A stretch of 64,000 nt of DNA. Source: Undaria pinnatifida. Lineage: Eukaryota > Sar > Phaeophyceae > Laminariales > Alariaceae. Both the position numbers and the translations under genes were made by a program. Each line of letters opens with the position of its first letter. The stretch's first letter is position 1. Under the pieces are notes generated by a model. That model ran no database searches, was not told the DNA's origin, and saw only the letters and a list, made by a program, of their open reading frames with translations. The DNA is taken from positions 24,480,553 to 24,544,552 of the forward strand of contig JABAKD010000016.1 in the NCBI GenBank assembly GCA_012845835.1, given 5' to 3'. Shown in pieces: positions 1 through 13,078 of the stretch.

Positions 1-115
1 AAAAAAAAACGTGCCTCCAGTATTAACGTCTTTTGCAACTGGAAACCCGTTTTTGGGGACAGATTACTCGGAACTAGTATAGGGAAGGAATTTGGGGCTA
101 TGAAGGGGTTGAAGG
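1..115 (+). repeat. Dispersed repeat shared with 11785-11890
   Basis: ATTAACGTCTTTTGCAACTGG and the following GGGGACA...TAGTATAGGG...GGGGTT words are matched in reverse complement at 11785-11890. The rest of 116-450 shows only TTCGTGACGTTTTGTCAGGA-like short repeats. Confidence 0.6.
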
Positions 116-450
116 AGTTAGGGCAATTCCTAACCAAAAAATAAAGAGATGCCACGAATCGTAGCAAAAAAAGTGAAGTTTTCGCCAATGGTGACATTTT
201 TCCAGGAATCCGGACTTTTGACTCGTTTTTACACTTCCGTAAAAATTGACGTCGAAATTCCTGACAAAACAACGTCATTGCCTTTTAAAACGTGGCATTT
301 CAGAACTTCAAAACGTCAGGAATCGTGACGTTTTGTCAGGATTCGTGATTTTTTCGCATTATTAATAGTTACGAGTAGGAACAACCCTTAAATGCGAATA
401 TGCATCGTCGGGTCGAACATTAACCATTAAAGAACTAAAGCAAAACCCAC

Positions 451-3400
451 CTTCAACGCGGAGCCGAGCAAATCAGCGTCCGCATCTGATTCCGCCGCTG
501 CCGCAGCAGCAGCCGTTTCTCCGGCTCGGGAACCAACTCTCTTCAGCCCTCCACCGGGTCCTCCTTTACCAGTATTATTCATATCAATGGTAAGATTATT
601 CATAGCCCTCTTCGTTGCGGCCGCGCCGACTGCGCCGTGGGAGTTCACACGCGAAAGAGGCCGCACTTTTTCGTCGTCGAATAGGGTCCATGTATCGGAG
701 TCGGGGTCATACACCTGGTACATTCAAACAAAGCAAAATGTCACGTCATCTCAACTCAGCTCAGGTCAGGTCGTGTACTACGTGCTGTGGGTGTTTGCTT
801 ATTTCTACCCAACGACACCAGCACACCCACTCTTTCTGTCCTGGTCCCTCGTCCTACGATCGTAGCGAGGTGCAACTCAATGTCACAAAATTGTACTCGA
901 AGAGCATCCAAAAATATATGATGTTACCTAAACACGAAATATACCCGCTCGAAAAACGCATATTGCCTATAACGAAACCCTCAAACGTTTCCCTAGGTCT
1001 TCGGTCCTCGCTCGTTATTCTGGGAGGACTTGTGTGAAAAAAAAGCCCGCGCATCGCGTCCCATCCCCTAAGCCCCCGCCACGCCCAACACAATAGAAAA
1101 CGCCCGCGAGAGGAAGTCAAACCTCGGCGATGTAGTGCCCGGAGTGAACGTTGGTTCCCTTGTGATAGAGCACGCACGCCAGGTCGTACACGGAGTCGGG
1201 GTGGCCAAAAGAGGACGCCCCCCCCCCTCCTCCCCCTTCCCCGTCTCCTCCAACTCCTTTGCCTCCTGCTGCTTTTGCTCCTACTACTGCTTTTTGTGTT
1301 CCTGCTGCATCCTCACCTTGCGGTCTGCGGAAAAGTGTTGTTATGCACGGGGGTCAGGGCAGGTTGTAACGAAATTGGGATTAACTCCATCGCCATCGCC
1401 ATCACCGCCACCTGGATGACACACACCGCAGCGTAGAACATTTAGCCCCCCCCCCCCCCCCCCCCCCCCCCCGAAAATTATGAGCATGCACCTGCAGCTG
1501 ACCACCTTACAATGACGCTATTTGGTAGCACTACTGAAAAAGTTAACTCTATTTCAACTACTACTTTCGGCACAGGTGCGGGGGAGGGGAGGGGTACATA
1601 CAAAATTACCCGAGGCTTGTGCCCCTGTCGAGCGTGAGCGGGAGAGACACCGCCGCCGTAATCGTTACTCCATCTGGCACTACTCATTCAACACTCTTAC
1701 GGCTATTAACTCTCAACCATTACTATTGATATTACTACACTCAGCTATCGGTGTTGTAGTCACTGCAGTACTACTCAGCTATTCTTCTACTGTTTCTCTA
1801 GGTATAGGTGCGGGGAGGAGGGGGGGAGAAAGACATACCCGAGTCTTGGGCCCATGTCGAGCGTGAGAGGGAGAGACACTGCCGCCGTAATCTTCTTGCG
1901 CTGGCCGGTCTTAGCGGAGTACACGTACCGCAGGAGCTGGATCGACAGCACGGCCGGGAGGCGAATAAGCTCGATCGCGCGCACCGCATCCCTCTTCAGT
2001 CCGCATTGCTCGCAGAGGTACTGAACATTGATACGTACGTACACGGGGTTACGAGGAGGCGGGAAGGCCGGGGGGTAGGGGTGTGTGTATGTACACATAC
2101 ATTCAAGTGGTTATTGCGATGGTTAGGGTGCGCACAGCGACAGCTACAGCACAAAAAATCTTACGACACGACCGCGGAAATATAGATGCACACCAGGTAT
2201 GCCAATGGATCAATATTCAATATACCTGATTGTCGCCATCGAGACTCTCGCGCTGCAGGAAGCTGTCCAGGCAGGTCTCAACCGTGCGGTTGCTCTGCGA
2301 AGATGGGCGGGGGGTGCACAGAAAAAATATCGAAAATTCGGCCAGTTATTAGATCAGGCAGTTGTTGGGCCGGCTGGATCGTAAGGCAGCCCATCGACGT
2401 TTAAGTTTCGGTTTCAAGGCAATCGGCAGAAACGCGTCTGGGCAATGCAAGACAAAACATAACACAGACGAGACGGCCGGTTCCGCGGCTCCAGGGATGC
2501 GAGGGTGACATACAATATGCGTGGCATATAATATGCAGGCCCCTATTTATACAGCGATTCACAATAGCAAAGAAAAACATAATCATCCCCAACCCCCCAG
2601 CCCTCTCCGCCTATTCCCTAAATAACCAGGACTGGCTTTAAGCCCCCAGTTCTCCTCGCCGTTTCACCAAAAACCTTTCACTCACACCCTCTCTTGCCAC
2701 GAACAACATTTCCCTCACCCCTATCTGGAGTTCCATGTCATTGAAGGCATTCCTGTTCCGGGAGGCGGTTTTACACGTCAGGCATCTCGTCACATACGCC
2801 AGTTCCCCGCAGAACAGGCCGCTCACGAGGGTGCGGAGGGGGGGGGCGCTCCGCTGCAAGCACCGCTCTAGCAGCGACATCAGAAGCTTGTTGAACTCCT
2901 GCGATAAAATGTCACAATAAAACGAAGTACAAGACAAAACCGTCGCCTCAGCCATCGTACCCACTAAGCCATCAACCCTTCTATCAATGACGGCATCAAC
3001 TACCACATCAACCACCACATTAACCACGACAGCAACCACCGCATCGACCATTCCATCGTATCACACAGCAACAGTAACCATAACAGCAACAGCACCAAAA
3101 CAGCCCCTGAACGTCCTGTTATACTCCGTTGTCGGTGCCAATCATCGCAGCGACCATGACAACAATCAGTCAATTCCGCCAACCGTTTATCGACCACCGC
3201 TTCAGCGGCTATAGTAAAACCAACAGCTACAGCAACATAAACAACTGCAGTAGCAACAGCAGTAACATAACAGCAACTGTACAAGAGCAGCTGCTGTATA
3301 AAATATGCACCTGAGGGTCCTGCTGTATTCCGTTGTCAATACCCAGAAGGCTGGCGAAGCGAGCGGGATCGTACACCTTCGCCACCCCCTCCTGCATGTG

Positions 3401-6400
3401 CCCGAACACGCGCTGAAGTTCCTGTTTGCATGGTCAAAGGTCAAGGGCCCAAGGTCAAGCGTTACGAGACTAAAGACGTATATCAGGTACCTGGTACTGC
3501 TGAAAAATAGTGAAACGGCAACGTAAAATGGTACGTTAAGACGGCAAGGCGACGTGGTTAAGTGAGATAGCACAGTGAAGTGACGAAACTTTCGATACGA
3601 TATCCAACAGCAACTGCCAACGAGGTACGTATACCCTAAGAGTCACCTCCATAATTTTGTCATCATCGTTCTCCAGAGTTACCACTTCGGTCCCGGCCGC
3701 CGCCGTGCCTCCTTCAGCGCCCCGCATACCTGCCGACAGCTTTTCAGGGAAACCCTCTACCCCCGCTGGCGCGCCGCCTTCAGCCGATACGGCCACTCCT
3801 CTGTCTCCGTGCTCCACCGCCGGGGAACAATCCGTGGAAAGGCCCTGGGAACGTGCTTCGGATGTCGGCGCTCGATGCTGCTGCTGCTGCAGTTCTGTGT
3901 CGTCGACGGGGACGGGGGGACAGTTTCAAGGTTGACGGTTTCATGGTTGGCAATTTCACAGTTAGCATCGCGCGTGAGGTGCTTGGCGACCACGAAAAAG
4001 TGGCACGATGAAATTCAAGACATGCGCAACAAAATGGCCAACCAAGAGACCAAAACTCGACCAAGACGAACGACCATCCGTTCCGGCTCATGAAATATTG
4101 ATTTAGAGTACACTAGAAATCGTCACAATATCGGCAAATGCTCGCCATACCGTACGAACCAAGTCTCCAAACTTCAGGAAACGGTGTAAAGTCGTGTGTT
4201 CTATCTTGGAAGGCGTTACCGCGCCCTCTGTCGACTATATTTCAACCGGAAAAGTAACAATTTCGATTGCTTTCTATCAATTTGCAAGGAACGTGTGTGA
4301 ATAGCGATCTCAATAGGAAAAGCAAACGTCATACGCACTATTGTAGCTGTGTTGTTTAGCCACCTCATAAAACAAACCGCACTCTAATACGACCGGTACA
4401 GCTGAAGAACGGAATGACCCAGTCAATATAGAGCAGTCAGATAAAATGGTCAATAACCGAGGGGAGAAGAAGCCGAAATCGCAAAAAAAAACAGGAGAGC
4501 GGGTCTGAAAAAACAGAATAGCGATGAGCTTGCCGCTCGGACGGCACGGTCGTTCGCCGAAATGGGGGTGATCAGGCGCGCTGCGCTGAGATTTCCGCGA
4601 AGCGTGGCGACTATTAAGCGTTGCAGCGACTGAACAACGACGCGACGCCAGCCCGTGTCGCGGCCGTCGCTCGATGCGCTGAGGAAGTCGAAGCTCGACG
4701 ATCAGCCGAAACAATCGCCGAACAGCACAAACAATCATCGGAGAGATTCGAGCTGTGGAGGAATTATGTGACAGCCGAATAGGCGGACGAATTACAGCGG
4801 AGGAACCGTGCTGAAGCGGGCACGCGCGAAGCCCAAGGGGCACTGCAAGTCGAGGTGGAGGGGAGGAGATAGAGTTTACTACCATAGTCTTGTACTGCCG
4901 CCAAGTCGTGTTGGCAACCTAATCAGGCGCTGCCGTGGCCAGTTGTGCCAAGCACCCTTCCCGAGAGGACCCATGAAAAACGGATTCTCCATGCCAGCGT
5001 TCACGGAGAGGTGGAGGACATGCAATAGGAAGCCGACGCGGAACGCATCTATGATGCAAGAGGGAGGCACGAGGGTACCTGCGACATCGCCCATCCTTCG
5101 CTGTTGCTGCTGCTGCTTATCGCAAGCAGTTTCTTTCTTCCTTCTTCCTCTTAATAACCAGATATACTCGTCGTATCCTTTTGCCCGTCATCAGTTCATC
5201 TACTGACTGGTGGAATAATGACGGTGACTTTTCGCGTTGGGCTGCTGCAATTTTGGTTTCCGGTGACATCTGCGGTCTTTCGACTTGGCTGTGATTGATT
5301 CAAGCTTTGAATTTCATTTGCACTCATAACGACCTACAGTAGCAGACACTTTTATTGCTGGTACGGCTATAAAACACACCTTGCGCGCTCTGCTAACAGT
5401 TGAAAGTTTCACATTGGACGATTTCACGTTCGACGGTTTCATATTCAACTTTCGTGCTTGACGGTTTCAAGTTTGACGGTTTCACTATTGGCAGTTTCAC
5501 GTTTGGCGGTTTTACGTTTGACGGTTTCACGTTTGGTGCTCGGCGACTTAACGGTCGACGGTTTCATTCTTGGATGTTTCACCTTTGACGGTTTCACACT
5601 CGTCCCAAGTGGTCTACCCTCGACGGTTGTAGTTTCACGCTTTACGGTCGCATTCTTGGCGGTTTTATCCTCCACGGTTACACGTTTGAAGGTTTCACAC
5701 TTAACGGTGTCGTTTACGACGGTTTCATATTGATGATTTTCATATTTTTAGGTGTTGTGATGGACGGTTTCACGTATGACGATTTCAAGCTTGACAGTTT
5801 GTTCATCGATGGTTGCATTCTTGGCGGCTCATTTTCAGCGGTTTCAAACTTGACGCTTCACGTTTGACGATTTCATTCTTGGCGGTTTCACATTTGACCT
5901 TTGACGGTTTATTTTTGACGGTTTCATCCTCGACAGTTTCACGTTTAACGGTTTCATGTTTAACGGTGTGTTCCTCCACGGTTGCACTCCTGGCGGTTTC
6001 AAATTAGGCGGTTACACGTTCGTCCTTGACGGTTTCACGTTTGACCGGTACGATTTCGCCCATATAATTGCAAGGTTTTAGCTTCACACCCACCACGGTT
6101 ATGCTGTCACCTTTGACAGTACGGTTTTACCCTCGAAAGTTGTAGCTGCAGTTTTGACGGTTTCATCCTCGACGGTTACGGGGGCTTACCTTTGACAGCT
6201 TCGGTATAAATTCACGTTTGTTGCCAGTCTTAGCGGTGCTACACAGCGCCAAGCAAGCAAGCAAGCTGTTACGCAAGCAAGCAAGCTGTTACGCAAGAAA
6301 GAGAGCAAGAAAGCAAAAAGATCTCCCGAGTAAAACGGGCCACTACGGCGCGCCATCGTGTATGAAATAGGAATAGCATACATCGCCCTAACCCCCCCGT

Positions 6401-9370
6401 AACTCAAAGTCCCTCATGCCGAAAGGGTAGTCACCCACCTCCTGAACCTGGGGCGAACCCCGAGCCTAAAGCTGAGCCAGGCGGTCTCCACGCGTAGACA
6501 CCCCTCCGAAAGCCCCTGTTGGCGAATAACGCCTGCAGCTGGGAGTTCAGGTAGCATGTTGCGCCCAGGTTTCTGAGGCCTGAGGGGAAGCCGGGGGGCG
6601 GCGGCGACGCGACAGAGGCATACCCGGACGTGGAAGCCGACGCGTCTGGCGGCGTTTCTGAGGCAGGAACCGCCTTGAGCGCCCCAGATATGTCCGGTCC
6701 CAGGGCTTTGATCAGAGCCGGGCTGGAGCTCCAGATGCCCTGCGAAGGCGGCACAATGAAGGGTACGGGAGGGGGGGGGGGGGGGGGGGGGGGGTATTCA
6801 AAAGGCAAAACCGATGCTATGCTCTCTTCTGCCATTACGCAGTACAAAAAAAAGTGCAGGGCGCCTACTAAGGAAGCGAACCTTTACACTGAAGTAAACT
6901 AAGCCCAAGCCGAGCTAAGCCCCCTCCACCACCCCCCACCCCATCCGCCTCCCGCGTTCCGTGTTCACCTCTTTGCCTTCTCCTAAGCCGTAGAGGCAGC
7001 GGGGATTGTTCTCGCAGTTTTTCTTTTTGACGTGGTCTGACATTGCGGATATTCACGAGAGGAAAAGGAAGGGAAAATAACTGTCAGACCTTGAATTCCA
7101 GGGTTTTTCGCGGGTGATAATCCGGCCCGCGAGTCGGGTCAGGAGGATTTCAAGAACTCGCGGGTCGAGAGTCGGGCCGGGTCAGGTGGTGTTCGAAATC
7201 TCACGGATCGGGTCGAGTCGGGTCAAGAGGTTTTCATACATCACGGGTCGGACCGGGTCGCTCTGACCCGACCCGACCCGACCCAGGAGAAGTGATCTGA
7301 CCCGTGAAAACCCCATTTAACATAATATAACACACATCGAACAGTAACGCAAACTATTGCAGCACGCAACAGCACCAAACACAGTGAGGGAGTCGTCACC
7401 GAGATGAAACCGCCTGCTGCTCCTGCTGCTGTCCCCAGCTGAGCAATATGCAGTCCATACATGACGCGTACATAGAGCCTATTGGGACGCAAATAACACT
7501 ATCATAAGTCGACAGACACTACCGTGCTACAAAAAACAATTGTTGCACCGTGTGCTACGATGATAGAGTTGCAACCATCGTTGTTTTTTGTGAGGCTTCC
7601 TCAATTTGGGAGCTTAAGACCTCTCTAAGGCAAAAACTGATTTGGAGAAAAATAAAACTGCTACTGGATGAAAAATTCCATGGCCTAGGTATACAACGAG
7701 AACCTTGCAAAAAAAAAAATGGCCCATTATTTATTTTTTCCCCGACAATTTTGGGTTAAGGGGCCCCGTCATACAGAAACCCTTCCAGGCGAAAAGGGCT
7801 ACCCCTATCGCGTCAGGGTTGTTTTCTCACTCAAGCCATCGCCATGCCACTGCGTTCACATCCATGCCACTGCGGTCACATCCATGCCACTGCGGTCTGC
7901 TCCATCATGATAATTCAAGGATTAGTCATCCTTGGTGGAAAAAATATAATCCTTGGCTATCCGGTGAATGGTCGTTCTGGCGGAAAAAAAAGAGAAAAAA
8001 GAGAATTATGAAAAAAGGATCTTAAAGACCTTGAATTGTACTGTCGGCAGTACGACGGAACCAGCGGTGCAATTGAAAAAACCGACGGAACTCCCCCAAT
8101 GGTGTCACATATCATATGTATGTTTACATCCATCACACATGACACCTCTAGCTTTTACCAGTATAGACTACATGCTATTCAACACGGGTATACTATTCAA
8201 CACCACACAGGTGGAGCAAAAAGAGTCGTTGTTGTCCAACACAATTATTAAGTGCCCGTATTCTGACCAACCTGGTGGGTAAAGGGAATAAATAATCACT
8301 CACGGTACAATAGCAAAACACTGTATTTGCGAACCCTTCTGAGAACCGTTCTGAGACTTGAGAAAGAAAAATTGACAATTGTGCGTGGGTGTTCTTCACA
8401 TTACACTTATTTTTCCAGCCATCTACATCCAGCGCAACCCGTGATCGTGCCGATGTCTTACATCAAGAAAACACATAAATTTCAGCATAATCATACACGC
8501 CAAACAAGCAAATCGGGCTGCTGTGTGGTAGATGATACTTGAATTTCCGGACCCCAATGCAAGTAGTTGTAAAACAAGCGCTTAGCATGCAGCATAATGT
8601 CGAATGCTGCAGGTCCACACTATCAAATTCTCATATATATTATCTGTGCGCTGCAGTCAAGTCAAAGGGTATGGCTTGAGCTTTTTTGACCCGGATCCCC
8701 AGGAGGATAAAAAAAAAAAAAAAAAAACATCACATAGGTAACACACCGGTATGTTGGTACAACGAAGCGGCAGTACTACACTCCAGTACCACTCTGGACC
8801 ATCGGGCTTGCAACGAGCATGTAGAAGTAGGAATGCCCAAACAGACCGTACACTTCCGTCCGCAGTGGTTGATATGAATGCTCGATCACAATGATAAAAT
8901 GCGGTACAGCAGTGCTTACCTTCTGGGTCGCAACGAGGGTACAAGTCCGGATCGTACATGCGGTACGGGTCCCTGGCTTCCCTTTTCACCTGCGTCAAGG
9001 ACGCGCATCACGAAAAGCGCCGCAACCATCGCGTTTGGAGATTAGAGCCACAACTACGTAACAATACCGTGAAGCGACAAAAACACACCCTGAAAGTAAA
9101 CTGACCGCAGACAGTAGATGTCCCCGGTGGTCCAATAGTAAGCCGCGTACGTTGAGGTCGAGGGCGTAGGTTCGAGTCTCACAAGAGACTTCATCTTACA
9201 AATCGATAGATTGAAAGCGCGAGAGCGTGAGTTGGCGAAATTAAACGCAAATCGACGAGCATTAAAAGCTGAAAAGTGGGAACGCTGAACCCTATGCGCG
9301 ATAAAAAAGAAGGTAAGTACCGGGAGGCATAAGGAAATACACCTGTGACCACGGCTTGTCTAGAAGGTCG
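451..9370 (-). CDS. USP48: USP48/UBP26-like ubiquitin carboxyl-terminal hydrolase (partial at both ends)
   Basis: Cysteine protease that removes ubiquitin; plant UBP26 and animal USP48 act on histone H2B and other nuclear substrates. Exons read on the minus strand: 9370-9343, 8989-8920, 7036-6969, 6739-6439, 3894-3635, 3421-3311, 2898-2719, 2294-2226, 2020-1839, 1324-1123, 714-451. All phases join, giving 578 residues. Visible: the NPRC motif near residue 43 found just before the catalytic core of USP48; Cys box GLRNLGATCYLNS with catalytic Cys117; QQDPQEF near 276-282; finger cysteines CLTC (318/321) and CEQC (365/368); LLRYVY; His box GTNVHSGHY with His486; FDDE at 502-505. An Ala/Gly-rich insert of about 36 residues precedes the His box. 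The reading frame leaves the last exon at a good donor (451/450), so the gene continues off the left edge. The first exon listed starts in mid-codon, so the start codon lies upstream and was not found. Family assignment is strong; the two smallest 5' exons are less certain. Confidence 0.85.
1446..1472. repeat. 27-bp C homopolymer
   Basis: Uninterrupted C run on the plus strand, lying in a USP intron (G run on the coding strand). Confidence 0.9.
1575..1892. repeat. Duplicated 3' part of a USP exon inside the adjacent intron
   Basis: The end of the USP exon at 1839-1892 (coding TAAVSLPLTLD on the minus strand) and its donor are repeated with changes at about 1575-1665, within the next intron. 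The copy still reads ITAAVSLPLTLD but lacks an acceptor, so it looks like a relic rather than an exon. Confidence 0.65.
5398..6190. repeat. Degenerate minisatellite of GACGGTTTCACGTTT units in a USP intron
   Basis: Dozens of 14-18 bp variants of GACGGTTTCACGTTT run through this stretch, with drift in unit length. On the minus strand they give runs of ETVK/KRET-like residues, which explains several spurious open frames. A short outlier is seen at 3928-3965, next to the following exon. Confidence 0.85.
6771..6794 (-). promoter_or_regulatory. C24 polypyrimidine tract before a USP acceptor
   Basis: A 24-base G run on the plus strand reads as C24 on the coding strand, 30 bases upstream of the acceptor at 6740. 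It probably serves as the polypyrimidine tract of that intron. Read as exon it would encode polyproline and give a false start ORF. Confidence 0.55.
9120..9183 (+). other. tRNA-like pol III promoter pair (possible SINE or pseudo-tRNA)
   Basis: TGGTCCAATAG resembles an A box and GGTTCGAGTC matches a B box about 42 bases on. The flanks do not form a proper 7-bp acceptor stem, so a functional tRNA is unlikely. Lies in a USP intron. Confidence 0.3.
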
Positions 9371-12300
9371 CTGCGGGTAAAACTCTTACGAGTTGAGCTG
9401 GAGCGTAAAAGTGATGTATTAAAAAATGTAACATGTACAAGGGGCTTCGCCGGCGAAGGCCGCCGGTCGCAGGCTTGCGTATACATGCACAAAATGTTAG
9501 CGATGGTGTGGTAAAGGATGGAGATAAGACACGACGCCGAGAGCTTGAAATATATGTATTTTCATGCAGTCAGTTGAGCAACATAACAAAACAAATACGG
9601 TATTCCACACAGGCACAGGGAAGGGGTACAACTGAACAAACACAAACGGCAAGTAAGTATAGATACCGCCATGTATATATTAATAATAGTGTTGAAGGCA
9701 TCGCTAAACGCCCCTGAAGAAGCGTTCGTTACTCTCCTGCCAACGCAGTCCTCGAAGTCAACGTGAAGGTTTTTATATTTCAAAATAAGTACACGCACGG
9801 GAAGCAACAAAGGAGACGAGCACGGGGAAAAAAGAGCTCATTTAAATACGGTGTTTGCGTTCAAAAAAAACATAAAAAAATATTCCACCAGGCTTAAAAA
9901 AAAAGGCCAGCTTCACTCCGGCATGCATTCGGCTGAGTTTGCGATAAAAATTCCCCCAAAAAAACACAAAATATAAATTACAATAAAGTGCCGTCTTGTG
10001 ATGTGTGCGTGTGCGTGTGCAGCATAATCCACGCACAGCAGCATCGATCCCCTGAACGCAACAACGAACGCAGAACACCGTTGGTACACGCGTACGAGAA
10101 AGTGAGAACAGCAGCAGCAGCAGCAGCACAGCAGTAGCAGCATTGCAGGCGCAGGCGCAGCAGCGGCGGGGGTGGAGGTGGCGGTGGCTGGCCCGGCAAG
10201 ACGAGTTGCGGAACAACAGCTCGGCCTTGCTCGATCACCACGATCGATCATGATCACCACCACAACAGACAACAACAGCTAGTTCTTTATTTTTAGAAAC
10301 AAACGCAGGAAACACCAACAACAGCAGCTGCAGCACAACAACCGCAGCACAGCAGTAGCAGCACCGCAGCCCCAGCCGCAGCAGCAGCAGCGGCGGGGGC
10401 GTAAGTGGCGATGGCCCAGCAAATTGAATTGCGCCACAGCAGCTCGGGCTAGCACGATCAATCACCACGATCACCACCACAACACATAGCAGCCACTTTT
10501 GATGTATAATAATTGAGAAACGTCAGCTGTGAGTACGACCGATTGAATAGTCGAAACTCAACTTTGCAAGCTGCGTGGTACATCTATTTTTCATTTACGA
10601 TATGGTGTTTGTGAACTAAACCTACGATATGGTTGTAACACACAGTTAGATGTGCAAATTTTACGGAAGGTCGTTTGCGCGTGTTCTGATTTATAAAACA
10701 AACGCAAGATACACCAACAGTAGCCGCAGCACAACAGCCGCAGCAGCAGCAGTGGCGGCGGGGCGGCGTGGGTGGCGGTGGCGGTGGAAGCTTCGGCGAC
10801 AGCGTTGTGGTATAGCGGCGTTGGTTGAAAAAATCAGCACCATCAAATAAATACGAAGTAGAACATTACGCAGCAGCACAGAACGAGGTCATCGTGGAGA
10901 GCGCGGGAGCGCTGGCTCACTATCACCTATACTTCGTATACCCCTGAGATTGCGCGTATGCGCCATGCTTCCCCAGCTACCCTTTGGTGCCTCCGCATCA
11001 AGGTTGGGTTGTGCCTACCGCTGTCAAGCACAGCGCACAGCGAGCAGTGTCTCTGTGTGCTGCCGTGTGGGTTGTACCCTCGTGCCCTCGGATTGTTGTG
11101 CCGTTGCCTGGAGAGCGACGACGGTGTTGAGCTCGACACATGTAGACCAATCTGCTGTAGATACTGTACGTAGGACATACCGTACGTAGAAACGTTGACA
11201 GTACGTGCGTGGCTCCATCACAGCTGCTGCAGCTGTTGATATCACACGTGCTGCTGTAGAATACGTAGCTCTCTGATCTCTGGTCTCTCTCTTCTCTCAT
11301 CGTATAGCAGAAAAAAATTATAGATGGCAGTTTTCGACGAAGCCTAGGTGGCATGTGTTATTCGGAGCGTTTCAACTTTCTCTCCGATCCGAGCACGCAG
11401 CCTCCCGTGCAGGCGTCCACAGTGGCGACGCCGGCCGGGTAGCCGACCCCCCCCATCGGTTGGAGGTCAGAGAACACGTACCGGAAAAAACTCGCGAATA
11501 AATAGGCCCTGTCGGTAGCAAATGCGCCCAAACGCTCACAGGACAGGACTTTTCGGAAATCTCGTCGTAGATCTTGACATCAAGGCCTCGCGCAGGCGCT
11601 ACGGCACTGAGCGGGCGGATCCGCGACGCCGGCCGCTGCAGGCGAGGCGGGGGCATGCCTCAGCGAAGAAACCGCGAGGAAAAGCGGTCAGAGGCGGGAG
11701 AGGGCTGCAACAGAATCAAAGTGCCAGAATAGCCAAAGGGCTATGATAGGTACCTTTATATATACAGCACACAGCAAAAACTCTCACCTGGTATTAACCC
11801 CTTTAGAGCCCCCAAATCCCACCCTATACTAACTTCAAGTAAATTTGTCCCCAAAAGGGGTTCCAGTAGTGAAGGCGTTAATAGGCGGTATTAACATACG
11901 GTATTAATAGACGGTATTCACATGATGGTAAGAGGCTAGTGCATATAAGACTTTGACCCCCCTTCCCTTTTTTCTTTTACCGCCTCGCTCCCTCCCTGCC
12001 TCCCTCCCTCTCTTTCTCTCTCCTTCCCTCCCTGCCTGCCTCCCTCCCTCCCCCCTGCTGGAGCAGGTGCGAGCGAGAGGTTTGCTGTGTGACATGGCAC
12101 GGGAAGGGGGACTACCTCGCTTCCGTGTCCCAGGGAGAGAGCAGGCAGCCGGTGATGATACACCAGGTTTCGAAAGCCTACGCAGCAAACACAGCAGTAT
12201 GTAGGCAGAAGACAGTTCCGATATCCGGTATGTAAAGTGCCAAATAAAATTGCGATTTTTGAGGTGGTCCTCACATTTTTTTAATTAATTTTCCCAAACG

Positions 12301-13078
12301 CGCGGTGAAGCCGCGCTCGGGTCGGAGGCTCAGCCTTGGTAAGGGAGGGGGGGGGAGGGGGGACGTCATGCCCAAGAGACTGAAGTCTGGGTTTGGCCAT
12401 CATCGTCTTGAAAGTTGTGGGCCTTCCAATGGCCGTCACAAGATAGCGTAAGACTGCCCTAACTTCTTCGCCATGTTGCATTCTCTCCCCAGTGCCATTT
12501 GATGATGCACTTGATACCCTCTATGAGCCCAATGCCGTCTTTAGTCAGTTCCTAGGGTCTGCTAGTATGACATTTTTTTTCTCTATTCCTTTCCTTGCTT
12601 CCTCTTCTTGTCTCGCCTTTTCTTGCTTTTCTTGCCTTTCTTTTTTCGTTTTCTTTTTTCGCTTTCTTCTCCTTTCTTTCCTTTCCTTTCTCTTCTTATT
12701 TGTTCTTTCTTTCTTTTTTCCAATTGACTTGCGTCTGTCGCGCGTATGCGTAGTGCATAGATACTACGTGTAATATATACGTGGTAGTCTTTCTTGGGTG
12801 GCAAGCGGTATAGTCGGTTTTTCCACGCGCGCGTAATGAGACGTATGCACCGGTATAGACCTGGCACATCGTAGACTGACTCCCGATTTCACTTTTATAT
12901 GTTTCTGTTGGAGGCATGAATTGCGTCAGCTGTGATATATGCGTGTACCACCTTGGGTTGCTTGTGTTATTCCCTAGGGTATTCCTCAGCTCCAGAGTGA
13001 CTGGAACCTGTCCTGTGACCACGGACTTGATTATGCGAGTTAACGTGAGAACAACAGGGTTGGGATCAGGGTTAGGGG
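9370..13078. other. No confident gene: CAG/GCN-rich blocks and simple repeats
   Basis: Three related blocks (about 10095-10270, 10300-10495, 10690-10800) share GCAGCAGCAG-rich cores and flanking words such as ACGATCAATCACCACGATCA, so they look like local duplications. 11953-12060 is CCTCCCTCCCT-rich and 12570-12730 is a CT-rich tract. The missing 5' exons of the USP gene may be here, but none could be fixed. Confidence 0.6.
12781..13056 (-). repeat. Dispersed ~270-bp repeat, minus-strand copy
   Basis: Matches in reverse complement the copies at 46077-46350 and 52177-52318, including GTCCGTGGTCACAGGACAGG, CCAGTCACTCTGGAGCTGA and CACACGCATATATCACAGCTG. No coding capacity seen. Confidence 0.8.

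Noticed and set aside
6439-6847. Polyproline-containing minus ORF as the USP first exon
   Set aside because: The C24 run is better read as an intron polypyrimidine tract; the upstream exon 7036-6969 joins in phase and supplies the conserved NPRC motif.
7080-7300. Possible CRISPR-like or hairpin array
   Set aside because: Only degenerate CGGGTCGGGTC simple repeats; no constant repeat-spacer pattern, and the genome is eukaryotic.
11372-11656. Minus exon-like stretch LDVKIYDEISEKSCP
   Set aside because: Has an acceptor and a donor, but its phase does not join the first USP exon found at 9370.
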